Positions 6,710 through 12,864 of a stretch of 12,864 bases of DNA are shown piece after piece (positions within the stretch are counted from its first letter, which is position 1; each line of letters starts with the position of its first letter). The DNA is from Chromatiales bacterium. Its GTDB lineage: Bacteria; Pseudomonadota; Gammaproteobacteria; UBA6429; Thiohalophilaceae. Below the pieces are notes generated by a model. It was not told where the DNA came from and did not search any database. It saw nothing but the letters and a program-made list of their open reading frames with translations. The position numbers and the translations under genes are program-made. The DNA is taken from the NCBI GenBank assembly GCA_027001895.1, contig JALTLP010000254.1, positions 1 to 12,864 of the forward strand, read 5' to 3'.

Positions 6710-6746
6710 CAAGTAATACTAATTATATGTCTATCGAGGTTTAAAA

Positions 6747-7325
6747 ATGTTTTTAATAAGAACGTTCGCCATCATTGCCCTTGCTTTGTTCTCTAATCAG
6801 CTTCTGGCACAAGATAACAGTAACAACTCCCACCATTATTTTGAGTTCGGTTTAGCAGGAACCTCATTGATTACAAAGGGTACCTATGGTGCTGGAACTT
6901 CAGCTAACTCTGATCTTTCTGGTGGTATCATTAAATATGGTTACGATTTTAATAACTGGTTTTCAGCGGAAGCACATCTTGGTGCAACAGCAAAAAATAC
7001 AGATAGCGCACCAACCTACACCGTTTCAGCTCAAACAATGGCATTTGTAGGCGCTCGTTTTAGCCTGCGCTATGACCATTTTACCATTTACGCTCTGGCA
7101 GGCGGAGGCTATGGCAGCATCAAAGAGTCAACTGCTACAACTGACTACACTACATCGAAAACCAGCGCTGCATATGGCCTTGGTATGGACTTTTACGGTT
7201 CTAAAACAACATCAGTATCAGTATCATTGGTTCAGTATGTTGACTCCACAGAAGTTGATCTATCTGCAATTGAACTAGGCATCAGGTTCTACTTTGATAA
7301 GCCAACTATCAAACGACGCTACTAA
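6747..7325 (+). CDS. Small outer-membrane beta-barrel protein
   Basis: This 192-residue exported protein has a signal peptide MFLIRTFAIIALALFSNQLLA, with likely cleavage before Gln22 or shortly after. The mature part shows about eight amphipathic strands, for example HYFEFGLAGTSLI, GGIIKYGYDF, WFSAEAHLGATA, MAFVGARFSLRY, FTIYALAGGGYGS, AAYGLGMDFYG, SVSVSLVQYV and IELGIRFYF. This is the size and pattern of the OmpA/OmpX-like 8-strand barrel group (outer membrane protein beta-barrel domain). The last strand ends in FYF and is followed by a short basic tail, DKPTIKRRY. GAGG precedes the ATG by 7 bases. The PLP-enzyme gene begins 28 bases downstream with no terminator between, so the two may share a transcript. 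The function is unknown. Confidence 0.8.
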   Translation: MFLIRTFAIIALALFSNQLLAQDNSNNSHHYFEFGLAGTSLITKGTYGAGTSANSDLSGGIIKYGYDFNNWFSAEAHLGATAKNTDSAPTYTVSAQTMAFVGARFSLRYDHFTIYALAGGGYGSIKESTATTDYTTSKTSAAYGLGMDFYGSKTTSVSVSLVQYVDSTEVDLSAIELGIRFYFDKPTIKRRY

Positions 7326-7353
7326 ACGTATAACTCAACTCTGCTTGTAGTAA

Positions 7354-8478
7354 ATGAACAGCGATTCAATTATACAGGCAGAGTTCTCCCTTTCTAAAGA
7401 TATTACCTACCTGAACCACGCCGCCGTTGCACCCTGGCCAAACCGCACCACTAAAGCCATTAACGATTTCGCAATCGAAAACAATATATATGGTGCAACT
7501 TACTACCCAAAATGGAATGAAACAGAAACACAGCTTCGAACCAACCTTGCTGCGCTTATTAATGCTGAGAATAGCGATGATATTGCACTGGTTAAGAACA
7601 CTTCAGAAGCTTTGTCGATGGTCGCTTACGGTATTAACTGGCAACCTTACGACAATATTGTAACAAGTGATGAAGAATTCCCTTCAAATCGTATCGTCTG
7701 GCAATCGTTAGCCGATAAACAAGTAACGCTTAACGAAGTCAAGCTAACAGGTGATAACCCGGAAGATGCTTTAATAGCAGCCTGTAACCCGCATACCCGC
7801 CTGCTTGCCATAAGCTCAACACAATACAGTTCAGGCATTAATCTTGATTTAGTTCGGCTTGGCAAATTCTGCAAACAAAGAAATATTTTATTCTGCGTTG
7901 ATGCAATACAAACAATCGGTGCACTACAGTTTGATGTACAGGCAATACAGGCAGACTTTGCAATGGCAGACGGTCATAAATGGATGCTGGCACCTGAAGG
8001 TCTGGCATTATTTTATTGCAACGAAAATATCCGTCCACAACTCAAACTGAACGAGTTTGGCTGGCATATGACCGAAGACATGTACAATTTTAGCTCCAAA
8101 CAATGGCAAGTAGCCCGCTCAGCCCGCCGTTTTGAATGTGGCAGCCCAAATATGCTGGCTATTCATGGTTTAAATGCCAGTATCAGCCTGCTACTTGAAA
8201 TCGGCATGGACAAAGTTGAATCTTTATTAAAACAACGCACCGAATATTTATTTGAATTGCTTAATAATAATAAAAATATTCTGGTTCACACACCGCAGCA
8301 ACAAAACCGCTACGCCGGTATTACCACCTTTAGCCATAAAACAAAAAGTAATAATGAATTATTTGACTATTTATGGTCTAAAAACATTATTTGCGCTCTA
8401 CGTGGTAACGGCATCCGGTTTTCACCCCATTTTTATACAAAAATGGATTCACTAAAAGAAGCTGTAAACTATATCTGA
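7354..8478 (+). CDS. Class V aminotransferase-fold PLP enzyme (not a standard cysteine desulfurase)
   Basis: This 374-residue cytoplasmic enzyme has fold type I of the class V aminotransferases. YLNHAAVAPWP (19-29) is the N-terminal substrate loop and NTSEALSMV (82-90) binds the PLP phosphate. VDAIQTIGA carries Asp183, which contacts the pyridine nitrogen, and ADGHKWM carries Lys209, the Schiff-base lysine. RRFECGSPN (258-266) and GIRFSPHFYT (353-362) complete the site, with Arg355 as the likely substrate-carboxylate anchor. The R-x-G-x-x-C loop of SufS/CsdA desulfurases is absent: this region reads ALRGNGIRFSPH. An isopenicillin-N-epimerase-like or kynureninase-like relative, or a true aminotransferase, is therefore more likely than a sulfur donor. 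The ribosome-binding site is weak. It precedes the AlsS-like gene by 91 bases, and the reaction is unknown. Confidence 0.85.
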   Translation: MNSDSIIQAEFSLSKDITYLNHAAVAPWPNRTTKAINDFAIENNIYGATYYPKWNETETQLRTNLAALINAENSDDIALVKNTSEALSMVAYGINWQPYDNIVTSDEEFPSNRIVWQSLADKQVTLNEVKLTGDNPEDALIAACNPHTRLLAISSTQYSSGINLDLVRLGKFCKQRNILFCVDAIQTIGALQFDVQAIQADFAMADGHKWMLAPEGLALFYCNENIRPQLKLNEFGWHMTEDMYNFSSKQWQVARSARRFECGSPNMLAIHGLNASISLLLEIGMDKVESLLKQRTEYLFELLNNNKNILVHTPQQQNRYAGITTFSHKTKSNNELFDYLWSKNIICALRGNGIRFSPHFYTKMDSLKEAVNYI

Positions 8479-8511
8479 TAGTAATTTTGGAATTTTTTTT
8501 CAGTTTTTATT

Positions 8512-8528
8512 AAATATTCTGAATATTT
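8512..8528. promoter_or_regulatory. Perfect 17-base palindrome upstream of the AlsS-like operon
   Basis: AAATATTC-T-GAATATTT is an 8+1+8 perfect dyad. Its single-base centre rules out an RNA hairpin terminator and favours a dimeric DNA-binding protein. It lies 41 bases before the ATG at 8570 and just upstream of a TATATT box (8536-8541) that could serve as a -10 element, so a repressor or activator site is plausible. Confidence 0.45.
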
Positions 8529-8569
8529 GCCGCTATATATTAAAGAATAAAATAAATGGAGTTTAGTCA

Positions 8570-10222
8570 ATGAAAGCATCTGACCTGTTTGTAAAATGCC
8601 TCGAAGAAGAAGGTATTGAGTACATATTTGGTATTCCGGGCGAAGAAAACGCCGACTTTATGATTTCACTCGAAAAATCGAAGAAAATAAAGTTTATTTT
8701 AACCCGGCATGAACAAGGTGCGGCTTTTATGGCCGAAGTGTACGGGCGTTTAACCGGTAACCCGGCTGGTTGTCTGGGTACGCTGGGCCCAGGAGCAACA
8801 AACCTGATTACAGGTGTGGCTGATTCAAACATGGATCGTTCGCCCATGCTCGTATTAACCGGCCAGGGTGCCTCAACCCGACTGCATAAAGAGTCGCACC
8901 AGATTATGGACGTAGTAAAGATGTTTGAACCTGTTACCAAGTGGGCGCAAACTATTTTACACCCCGATAGTATTCCCGAAATTATACGCAAGGCGGTAAG
9001 GCTGGCACGCACGGAAAAACCCGGTGCCTGCCATATTGAATTACCGGAAGACATAGCAAAAATTGATACTGACTCCATACCCCTTAACCCGTTACGTTTT
9101 CGTCGCCCGGTTGCCGATGACAAAATTTTAAACCAGGCCGTTGATGAAATTCTCAAAGCCAGACGCCCTATTATCATTGCCGGTAATGGTTGTATCCGTA
9201 AACGTGCAAGCAAACAACTCCGTGCGCTATGCGAAAAAACCGGCATCGGTGTTATCAGCACTTTTATGGCAAAAGGTTGTGTTGATATGGACAAAGACTA
9301 TTGTCTTTATACCATTGGCTTACAGGCAAAGGATGTAATTGCCTGCGCACTTGACCATGCTGACCTGATTATTACCCTCGGTTACGACATGGTAGAGTAC
9401 CACCCTACCCTGTGGAACCATAACAAGGATAAAAAAATTATCCACGCCGATTTTTTACCTACAGAAATTGACGAGTACTATCACCCGGAAACAGAAGTTA
9501 TTGGCGATCTCGCACATACCCTGTGGATGATTAACGAAAGACTGGACAAAGAAAAAGAATTTAACTTTGACTTTAGTCAGCAGCTTGCAACTCGCGAAAC
9601 AATGCAGAAAGATTTAAAAACCCATGCAAACGATGATACCGAAGGGCTGATACGCCCACAAAAAGTTTTATGGGACGTGCGTCAGGTAATGGGAGCGCAT
9701 GACATACTTTTATCCGATGTCGGCGCACATAAAATGTGGATTGCCCGTATGTATCAATGCCACGAACCGAACACCTGTTTAATACCAAACGGTTTTTGTT
9801 CTATGGGCTTTGCTTTACCGGGAGCTATAGCCGCCAGCATTGTTTTCCCTGAACGCAATATTTTGTCCATCTGTGGTGATGCCGGTTTTATGATGAATGT
9901 TCAGGAAATGGAAACCGCAAAACGCATGAACTCGAATATTGTTGTAATGGTCTGGGAAGATAATACCTATGGACTGATTGCCTGGAAGCAGCAAAACGAG
10001 TTTGGCCATCATACCGATCTTTCTTTTGGTAATCCGGACTGGTTACAACTGGCCAGTGCCTTTGGCTGGCATGGCCACCACGTTAAAAACAGCCGCGATC
10101 TTGTAAGCGAGCTTGAAGCTGCGTTTAAAGAAGAAGGCCCAAGCCTTATTGTTGTGCCTATCGATTACAGAGAGAATATGTTATTAACCAAACGTCTGGG
10201 TGATATAGCCTGTCCAATTTAA
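8570..10222 (+). CDS. AlsS-like acetolactate synthase-family thiamine-diphosphate enzyme
   Basis: This 550-residue enzyme belongs to the thiamine-diphosphate superfamily. The N-terminal domain has FGIPGEENADF (20-30) and RHEQGAAFMAEVYGR (46-60), with Glu48 activating the cofactor, and ESHQIMD with His110-Gln111. The C-terminal domain has SMGFALPGAIAAS (411-423) and the ThDP/Mg motif from GDAGFMM (436-442) to EDNTYG with Asn465. Length and final region (VPIDYREN) resemble catabolic acetolactate synthase AlsS more than biosynthetic IlvB, and no regulatory small subunit or AlsD decarboxylase lies nearby. The activity may be condensation of pyruvate, but decarboxylation or acetyl transfer on another 2-oxo acid is possible. 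GGAG lies 8 bases before the ATG. It is followed 17 bases later by an aldehyde dehydrogenase gene, implying consecutive steps. Confidence 0.88.
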   Translation: MKASDLFVKCLEEEGIEYIFGIPGEENADFMISLEKSKKIKFILTRHEQGAAFMAEVYGRLTGNPAGCLGTLGPGATNLITGVADSNMDRSPMLVLTGQGASTRLHKESHQIMDVVKMFEPVTKWAQTILHPDSIPEIIRKAVRLARTEKPGACHIELPEDIAKIDTDSIPLNPLRFRRPVADDKILNQAVDEILKARRPIIIAGNGCIRKRASKQLRALCEKTGIGVISTFMAKGCVDMDKDYCLYTIGLQAKDVIACALDHADLIITLGYDMVEYHPTLWNHNKDKKIIHADFLPTEIDEYYHPETEVIGDLAHTLWMINERLDKEKEFNFDFSQQLATRETMQKDLKTHANDDTEGLIRPQKVLWDVRQVMGAHDILLSDVGAHKMWIARMYQCHEPNTCLIPNGFCSMGFALPGAIAASIVFPERNILSICGDAGFMMNVQEMETAKRMNSNIVVMVWEDNTYGLIAWKQQNEFGHHTDLSFGNPDWLQLASAFGWHGHHVKNSRDLVSELEAAFKEEGPSLIVVPIDYRENMLLTKRLGDIACPI

Positions 10223-10239
10223 ATAAAAGGATCACATCA

Positions 10240-11679
10240 GTGACAAAACATTACCCTCTAATGATTGCCGGTTATAAAAACGGTAATAACGACAAAATAA
10301 CGGTTAATGCCCCTTTTGATGATAGCCTCATTGCAAGCTTCGATGCAGCCGATAGTTATGATGTAGAATCCGCATTAACCGCTGCATACAGCCTTTATAT
10401 TGACAAAACAAAATGGCTTCCTGCCAGTAAGCGAATAAATATCCTCAGCAAAACAGCTCAGTTAATGCGTGAACAGTTTGACGAGCTTGTACTAGAAGCA
10501 GCACGCGAAGGTGGCAAACCCTATAATGATACCGTGGTTGAAGTTGAACGTGCTATTGATGGTGTATTAAATTGCATTGAATGTATTCGCAATGATCATG
10601 GTACTGAAATACCAATGGGAATTAACCCCGCATCTGAACACCGCATGGCCTTTACACAGAGCGAACCCATTGGCGTTGTGGTTGCTGTAAGTGCTTTTAA
10701 TCACCCATTGAATCTAATTGTCCATCAGGTTGGCCCTGCTGTTGCAACAGGCTGTCCGGTTATAATAAAACCCGCCGAAGATACGCCTATAAGTTGTTAT
10801 CGTTTTATTTCTATTCTGCGCCAGGCTGGCTTGCCAGACGAATGGTGTCAGGCACTGGTAGTTTCAGATTTAGAAGTCGCAACCAAACTGGTAACAGATA
10901 AACGGGTAGGTTTTTTCAGCTTTATTGGCAGCGCCAATGTTGGCTGGATGTTACGTAGCAAACTCGCTCCAGGCGCACGCTGTGCGCTTGAACACGGCGG
11001 TGTTGCACCGGTTATCGTTGAAAAAGATGCAGAGCTGGTCGAAGCACTGCCACTGTTGGCAAAAGGTGGTTTTTATCATGCCGGCCAGGTTTGTGTATCG
11101 GTTCAGCGCGTGTTTTGTCATAAAGACATTGTAAAACTGGTTGCAAGCAACCTGGCAGACATAGCAAAAAAATTAATTGTGGGTGACCCAACCAAAGCTG
11201 AAACTGAAGTCGGCCCACTTATTCGCAAACATGAAATCGAACGTGTTCACGAATGGGTGACACAGGCAGTTGATGACGGAGCAGAATTACTTAGCGGAGG
11301 AAAAATTATAGGCAACTGTTATCAACCTACGGTTTTACTGAACCCACCAGACGATTCAATAGTTTCTCAAAAAGAAATTTTTGGCCCGGTAATTTGTGTT
11401 TATAGCTTTGATAAAATTGATGATGCGTTAAAAAGAGCAAACGCCTTACCTTACGCCTTTCAGGCCAGTGTGTTTACAAAAAATATTGATAATGCATTGC
11501 ATGCATATAAAAATCTCGATGCAAGTGCGGTTATGGTAAACGACCATACGGCTTTTCGGGTAGACTGGATGCCATTTGCAGGCTTAAAGCAGTCCGGCCT
11601 GGGTGTGGGCGGTATTCCACATACCTATCACGATATGCAGATAAAAAAAATGATGGTAATAAAATCGAGTAAGATTTAA
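10240..11679 (+). CDS. NAD(P)-dependent aldehyde dehydrogenase
   Basis: This 479-residue protein is a full-length aldehyde dehydrogenase superfamily enzyme, oxidising an aldehyde to the acid. Catalytic residues are all visible: Asn154 in SAFNHP (oxyanion hole), Lys177 in IIKPAE (cofactor), Glu251 in LEHGG (general base), Cys285 in GQVCVSVQR (nucleophile) and Glu379 in KEIFGP. FIGSANVGW (228-236) contacts the cofactor. LEHGG with a histidine, in place of the common LELGG, and the QVCVSVQR form place it near the lactaldehyde, phosphonoacetaldehyde or succinate-semialdehyde groups, but I cannot pick one. The start is GTG with AAAAGGA (10225-10231) 8 bases upstream. It is second in an operon with the AlsS-like gene, from which its aldehyde might derive. 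The C-terminus lies 6 bases from the convergent HDOD gene. Confidence 0.92.
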   Translation: MTKHYPLMIAGYKNGNNDKITVNAPFDDSLIASFDAADSYDVESALTAAYSLYIDKTKWLPASKRINILSKTAQLMREQFDELVLEAAREGGKPYNDTVVEVERAIDGVLNCIECIRNDHGTEIPMGINPASEHRMAFTQSEPIGVVVAVSAFNHPLNLIVHQVGPAVATGCPVIIKPAEDTPISCYRFISILRQAGLPDEWCQALVVSDLEVATKLVTDKRVGFFSFIGSANVGWMLRSKLAPGARCALEHGGVAPVIVEKDAELVEALPLLAKGGFYHAGQVCVSVQRVFCHKDIVKLVASNLADIAKKLIVGDPTKAETEVGPLIRKHEIERVHEWVTQAVDDGAELLSGGKIIGNCYQPTVLLNPPDDSIVSQKEIFGPVICVYSFDKIDDALKRANALPYAFQASVFTKNIDNALHAYKNLDASAVMVNDHTAFRVDWMPFAGLKQSGLGVGGIPHTYHDMQIKKMMVIKSSKI

Positions 11680-11685
11680 ATGCAA

Positions 11686-12558
11686 CTAATTTAGTAACAA
11701 CTTCTGTACGTCCTTATAACTTTGCTGCGCAAAATGAACAGCATCTTCAATAATTTTATCAGCCTGCTCCGGATCAAAACCGGCAGATTGCCAGTCATCA
11801 TCCGTTAACATAGCCGCATCGGTTTCTTCAATATGAACAGAGTTTAATTCAGTCATAACTGCAATTGTGTTTGCAATTTTAACAATGGCACTTTCCTGTA
11901 AATATTTATCTGCACCAGAAAGATCATGATGTGATTTAATGACTTCAACCAGCATCGGTGTTAAATGCCAGCTATCAGCAAGTGCTGCACCCACCATTGC
12001 GTGGTCAAACCCTAAAAGTTCCTGTTCTACCATAAACAGTTCAGTCTCTTCGGTATCATCAAGCACATATTCAAGTGACTGGCGTGATAAGTCCGGTAAG
12101 GCACGGAATAAAACCAGTTGACCAATATCATGTAATAAACCGGTAACAAACAGACTTTCGGCGGAAGCCAGCTTTACTAACGAGCCAAGGTAACGGGAAA
12201 TAATTGCACAATAAATACTGTGCATCCAGAAGTCTTCCATGCTGACCAGTTCGTTCGGGATACCATCAAACGTCTCTACAGCGGATGTTGCCAGCGCAAT
12301 ATCACGAATACGCTCCGTACCAATGATTGTTGCCGCTTTTGCAACCGAATCAATTTCCTTGCTAATACCATAGGCCGGGCTGTTTGCCATGCGTAAGACC
12401 CGAATGGTCAGGCCAGGATCCTGACTAATAACTTCGGCAACTTCGTTAATACTACAGTTTTCATCATTAACCATTGCGTTTACACGCACAAATACACCTG
12501 GCAGAGAAACAACATCGTTAATGTTTTTTACCAGTTCCTTCAATGATAGTTCAGCCAC
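11686..12558 (-). CDS. HDOD-domain protein with retained HD motif
   Basis: This 290-residue cytoplasmic protein belongs to the HDOD family, an output domain related to HD phosphohydrolases and linked to signalling. Typical pieces are LPGVFVRVNAMV (19-30); the region VISQDPGLTIRVLRMANS (43-60) with the family DPxL-x-x-x-hLR-x-x-N pattern; and TIIGTERIRDIAL (77-89). GLLHDIGQL (140-148) carries His143-Asp144. His113, His186 and His210-His211 are also present, so more of the HD metal set survives than in many HDOD proteins; activity is still uncertain. There is no GGDEF, EAL or receiver domain. The start is GTG with AAGGA 7 bases upstream (12566-12570). The gene is probably monocistronic and converges on the aldehyde dehydrogenase gene with no terminator in the 6-base gap. 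Confidence 0.9.
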   Translation of the reverse strand: MAELSLKELVKNINDVVSLPGVFVRVNAMVNDENCSINEVAEVISQDPGLTIRVLRMANSPAYGISKEIDSVAKAATIIGTERIRDIALATSAVETFDGIPNELVSMEDFWMHSIYCAIISRYLGSLVKLASAESLFVTGLLHDIGQLVLFRALPDLSRQSLEYVLDDTEETELFMVEQELLGFDHAMVGAALADSWHLTPMLVEVIKSHHDLSGADKYLQESAIVKIANTIAVMTELNSVHIEETDAAMLTDDDWQSAGFDPEQADKIIEDAVHFAQQSYKDVQKLLLN

Positions 12559-12594
12559 AAAAAAATCCTTATAAATTGGTTACTATATGAACAA

Positions 12595-12622
12595 AGTATA
12601 TATCGTATTTGGCTTTACTCAA
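12595..12622 (-). promoter_or_regulatory. Candidate sigma-70-type promoter for the HDOD gene
   Basis: Read on the minus strand, TTGAGT (12622-12617) and TATACT (12600-12595) are 16 bases apart, with four and five matches to the -35 and -10 consensus. A start site near 12588 gives a 30-base leader carrying AAGGA before the GTG at 12558. Confidence 0.5.
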
Positions 12623-12707
12623 GAAAATGCGGTCTATTTGGCATTTCTATCTGCAATTTAGCGTTATAGTGAACGACAAATAAAACCATGATAAATACAG
12701 GGATTGT

Positions 12708-12864
12708 ATGTCACTTCTACACTTATTCAAGTTTACTTCTGTCACTTTTCTGAGCTCAGTCGAAACAGCCGATAAATGCCGTAAAGAACTCGAAACGCTG
12801 CTTATTTACAACAACAAAGTCGAAATTGATTTTAGCAATGTGTATGTTACTGCGGGTTTCCTCA
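12708..12864 (+). CDS. STAS-like (DUF4325-type) protein, 5' end only
   Basis: An ATG-started frame stays open for 52 codons to the right edge; AGGG at 12699-12702 precedes it by 5 bases. The visible part has an N-terminal strand (LLHLFKFTS), a helix with ETADKCRKELETLL, then KVEIDFSNVYVTAGFL. The last piece matches the usual core of the STAS-like DUF4325 family, a hydrophobic strand with D-F/L-S/E followed by a V-T-x-x-F-L turn. Such proteins are thought to act in protein-protein signalling, sometimes beside an anti-sigma-type ATPase. A weak TATAGT box lies at 12665-12670 without a good -35. The assignment rests on a short stretch, because the protein is cut by the window. Confidence 0.6.
   Translation, partial: MSLLHLFKFTSVTFLSSVETADKCRKELETLLIYNNKVEIDFSNVYVTAGFL

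Larger units (their letters stand above)
6394..6746. other. 353-base intergenic region between divergent kinase and barrel genes
   Basis: No coding frame of credible length is seen here. The region is strongly AT-rich. It must hold the kinase operon promoter on the minus strand, for which I find only weak matches. It also holds the plus-strand promoter at 6681-6709 and a 13-base palindrome at 6643-6655. A 6-base inverted repeat, GATATT and AATATC (6551-6556, 6565-6570), and two CATTG copies 10 bases apart (6657-6671) are also present but may be chance. A small RNA cannot be excluded. Confidence 0.5.

Noticed and set aside
7354..8478. Annotation of the class V PLP enzyme as SufS/CsdA cysteine desulfurase
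   Set aside because: The catalytic cysteine loop is missing at the expected place, and no iron-sulfur assembly genes are nearby.
8486..8500. T-run after the PLP-enzyme gene as an intrinsic terminator
   Set aside because: No GC-containing stem precedes the T-run.
8563..9294. 243-codon minus-strand frame opposite the AlsS-like gene
   Set aside because: It is long, but its translation lacks any family motif and it lies wholly opposite a gene with intact catalytic motifs.
8570..10222. Assignment of the thiamine enzyme as biosynthetic IlvB or sulfoacetaldehyde acetyltransferase Xsc
   Set aside because: No small subunit or branched-chain genes are adjacent, and the protein is shorter than Xsc as I know it and resembles AlsS in its motifs and C-terminal end.
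12638..12670. TTGGCA with TATAGT as a promoter for the STAS-like gene
   Set aside because: The spacing is 21 bases, too long for a standard promoter; the TATAGT box alone is only weak evidence.

Overview
The window looks like chromosomal DNA of a gammaproteobacterium. It is AT-rich to moderate in base composition and densely coded. It carries Gram-negative outer-membrane beta-barrel proteins with type I signal peptides, an RssA-type patatin, an HDOD protein and part of an aerobic cobalamin gene set. This assignment is an inference from gene content. No rRNA, tRNA, CRISPR array, transposase or prophage gene was seen.

Layout from left to right. (1) Positions 1-1124, plus strand: the tail of an unidentified gene, a thioredoxin-fold [2Fe-2S] ferredoxin and bluB (5,6-dimethylbenzimidazole synthase). 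All three overlap, forming the end of what is probably a cobalamin operon. A hairpin with a T-run closes it and separates it from a convergent patatin-like lipase gene (minus, 1172-2131). (2) Positions 2381-3566, plus strand: a 281-residue outer-membrane beta-barrel protein behind a CRP-like site and a promoter. It is followed by a 92-residue protein of the encapsulated-ferritin (EncFtn) family that lacks the encapsulin-targeting tail. (3) Positions 3593-6393, minus strand: a compact operon of protein kinase, PP2C phosphatase and CPA2-type Na+/H+ antiporter. The kinase and phosphatase genes are 2 bases apart, and the antiporter follows 24 bases later. (4) A 353-base intergenic region with a promoter and a short palindrome leads to a second small beta-barrel protein (6747-7325) and a class V PLP enzyme (7354-8478). 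(5) Positions 8570-11679, plus strand: a two-gene unit of an AlsS-like thiamine-diphosphate enzyme and an NAD(P)-dependent aldehyde dehydrogenase, preceded by a perfect 17-base palindrome. (6) An HDOD-domain gene (minus, 11686-12558) converges on it. A divergent gene for a STAS-like (DUF4325-type) protein runs off the right edge.

How the parts may work together. The ferredoxin-bluB pair fits synthesis of the lower ligand of B12. The kinase, phosphatase and antiporter look like a self-contained unit in which reversible phosphorylation could control ion and proton exchange; this is the most promising candidate for an undescribed system here. The free-standing EncFtn protein is the second: an iron-oxidising ferritin relative with an intact metal site but no shell gene in view and no address tag. 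The thiamine-diphosphate enzyme and aldehyde dehydrogenase could act in sequence on a 2-oxo acid and the aldehyde derived from it, but the substrate cannot be read from the sequence.
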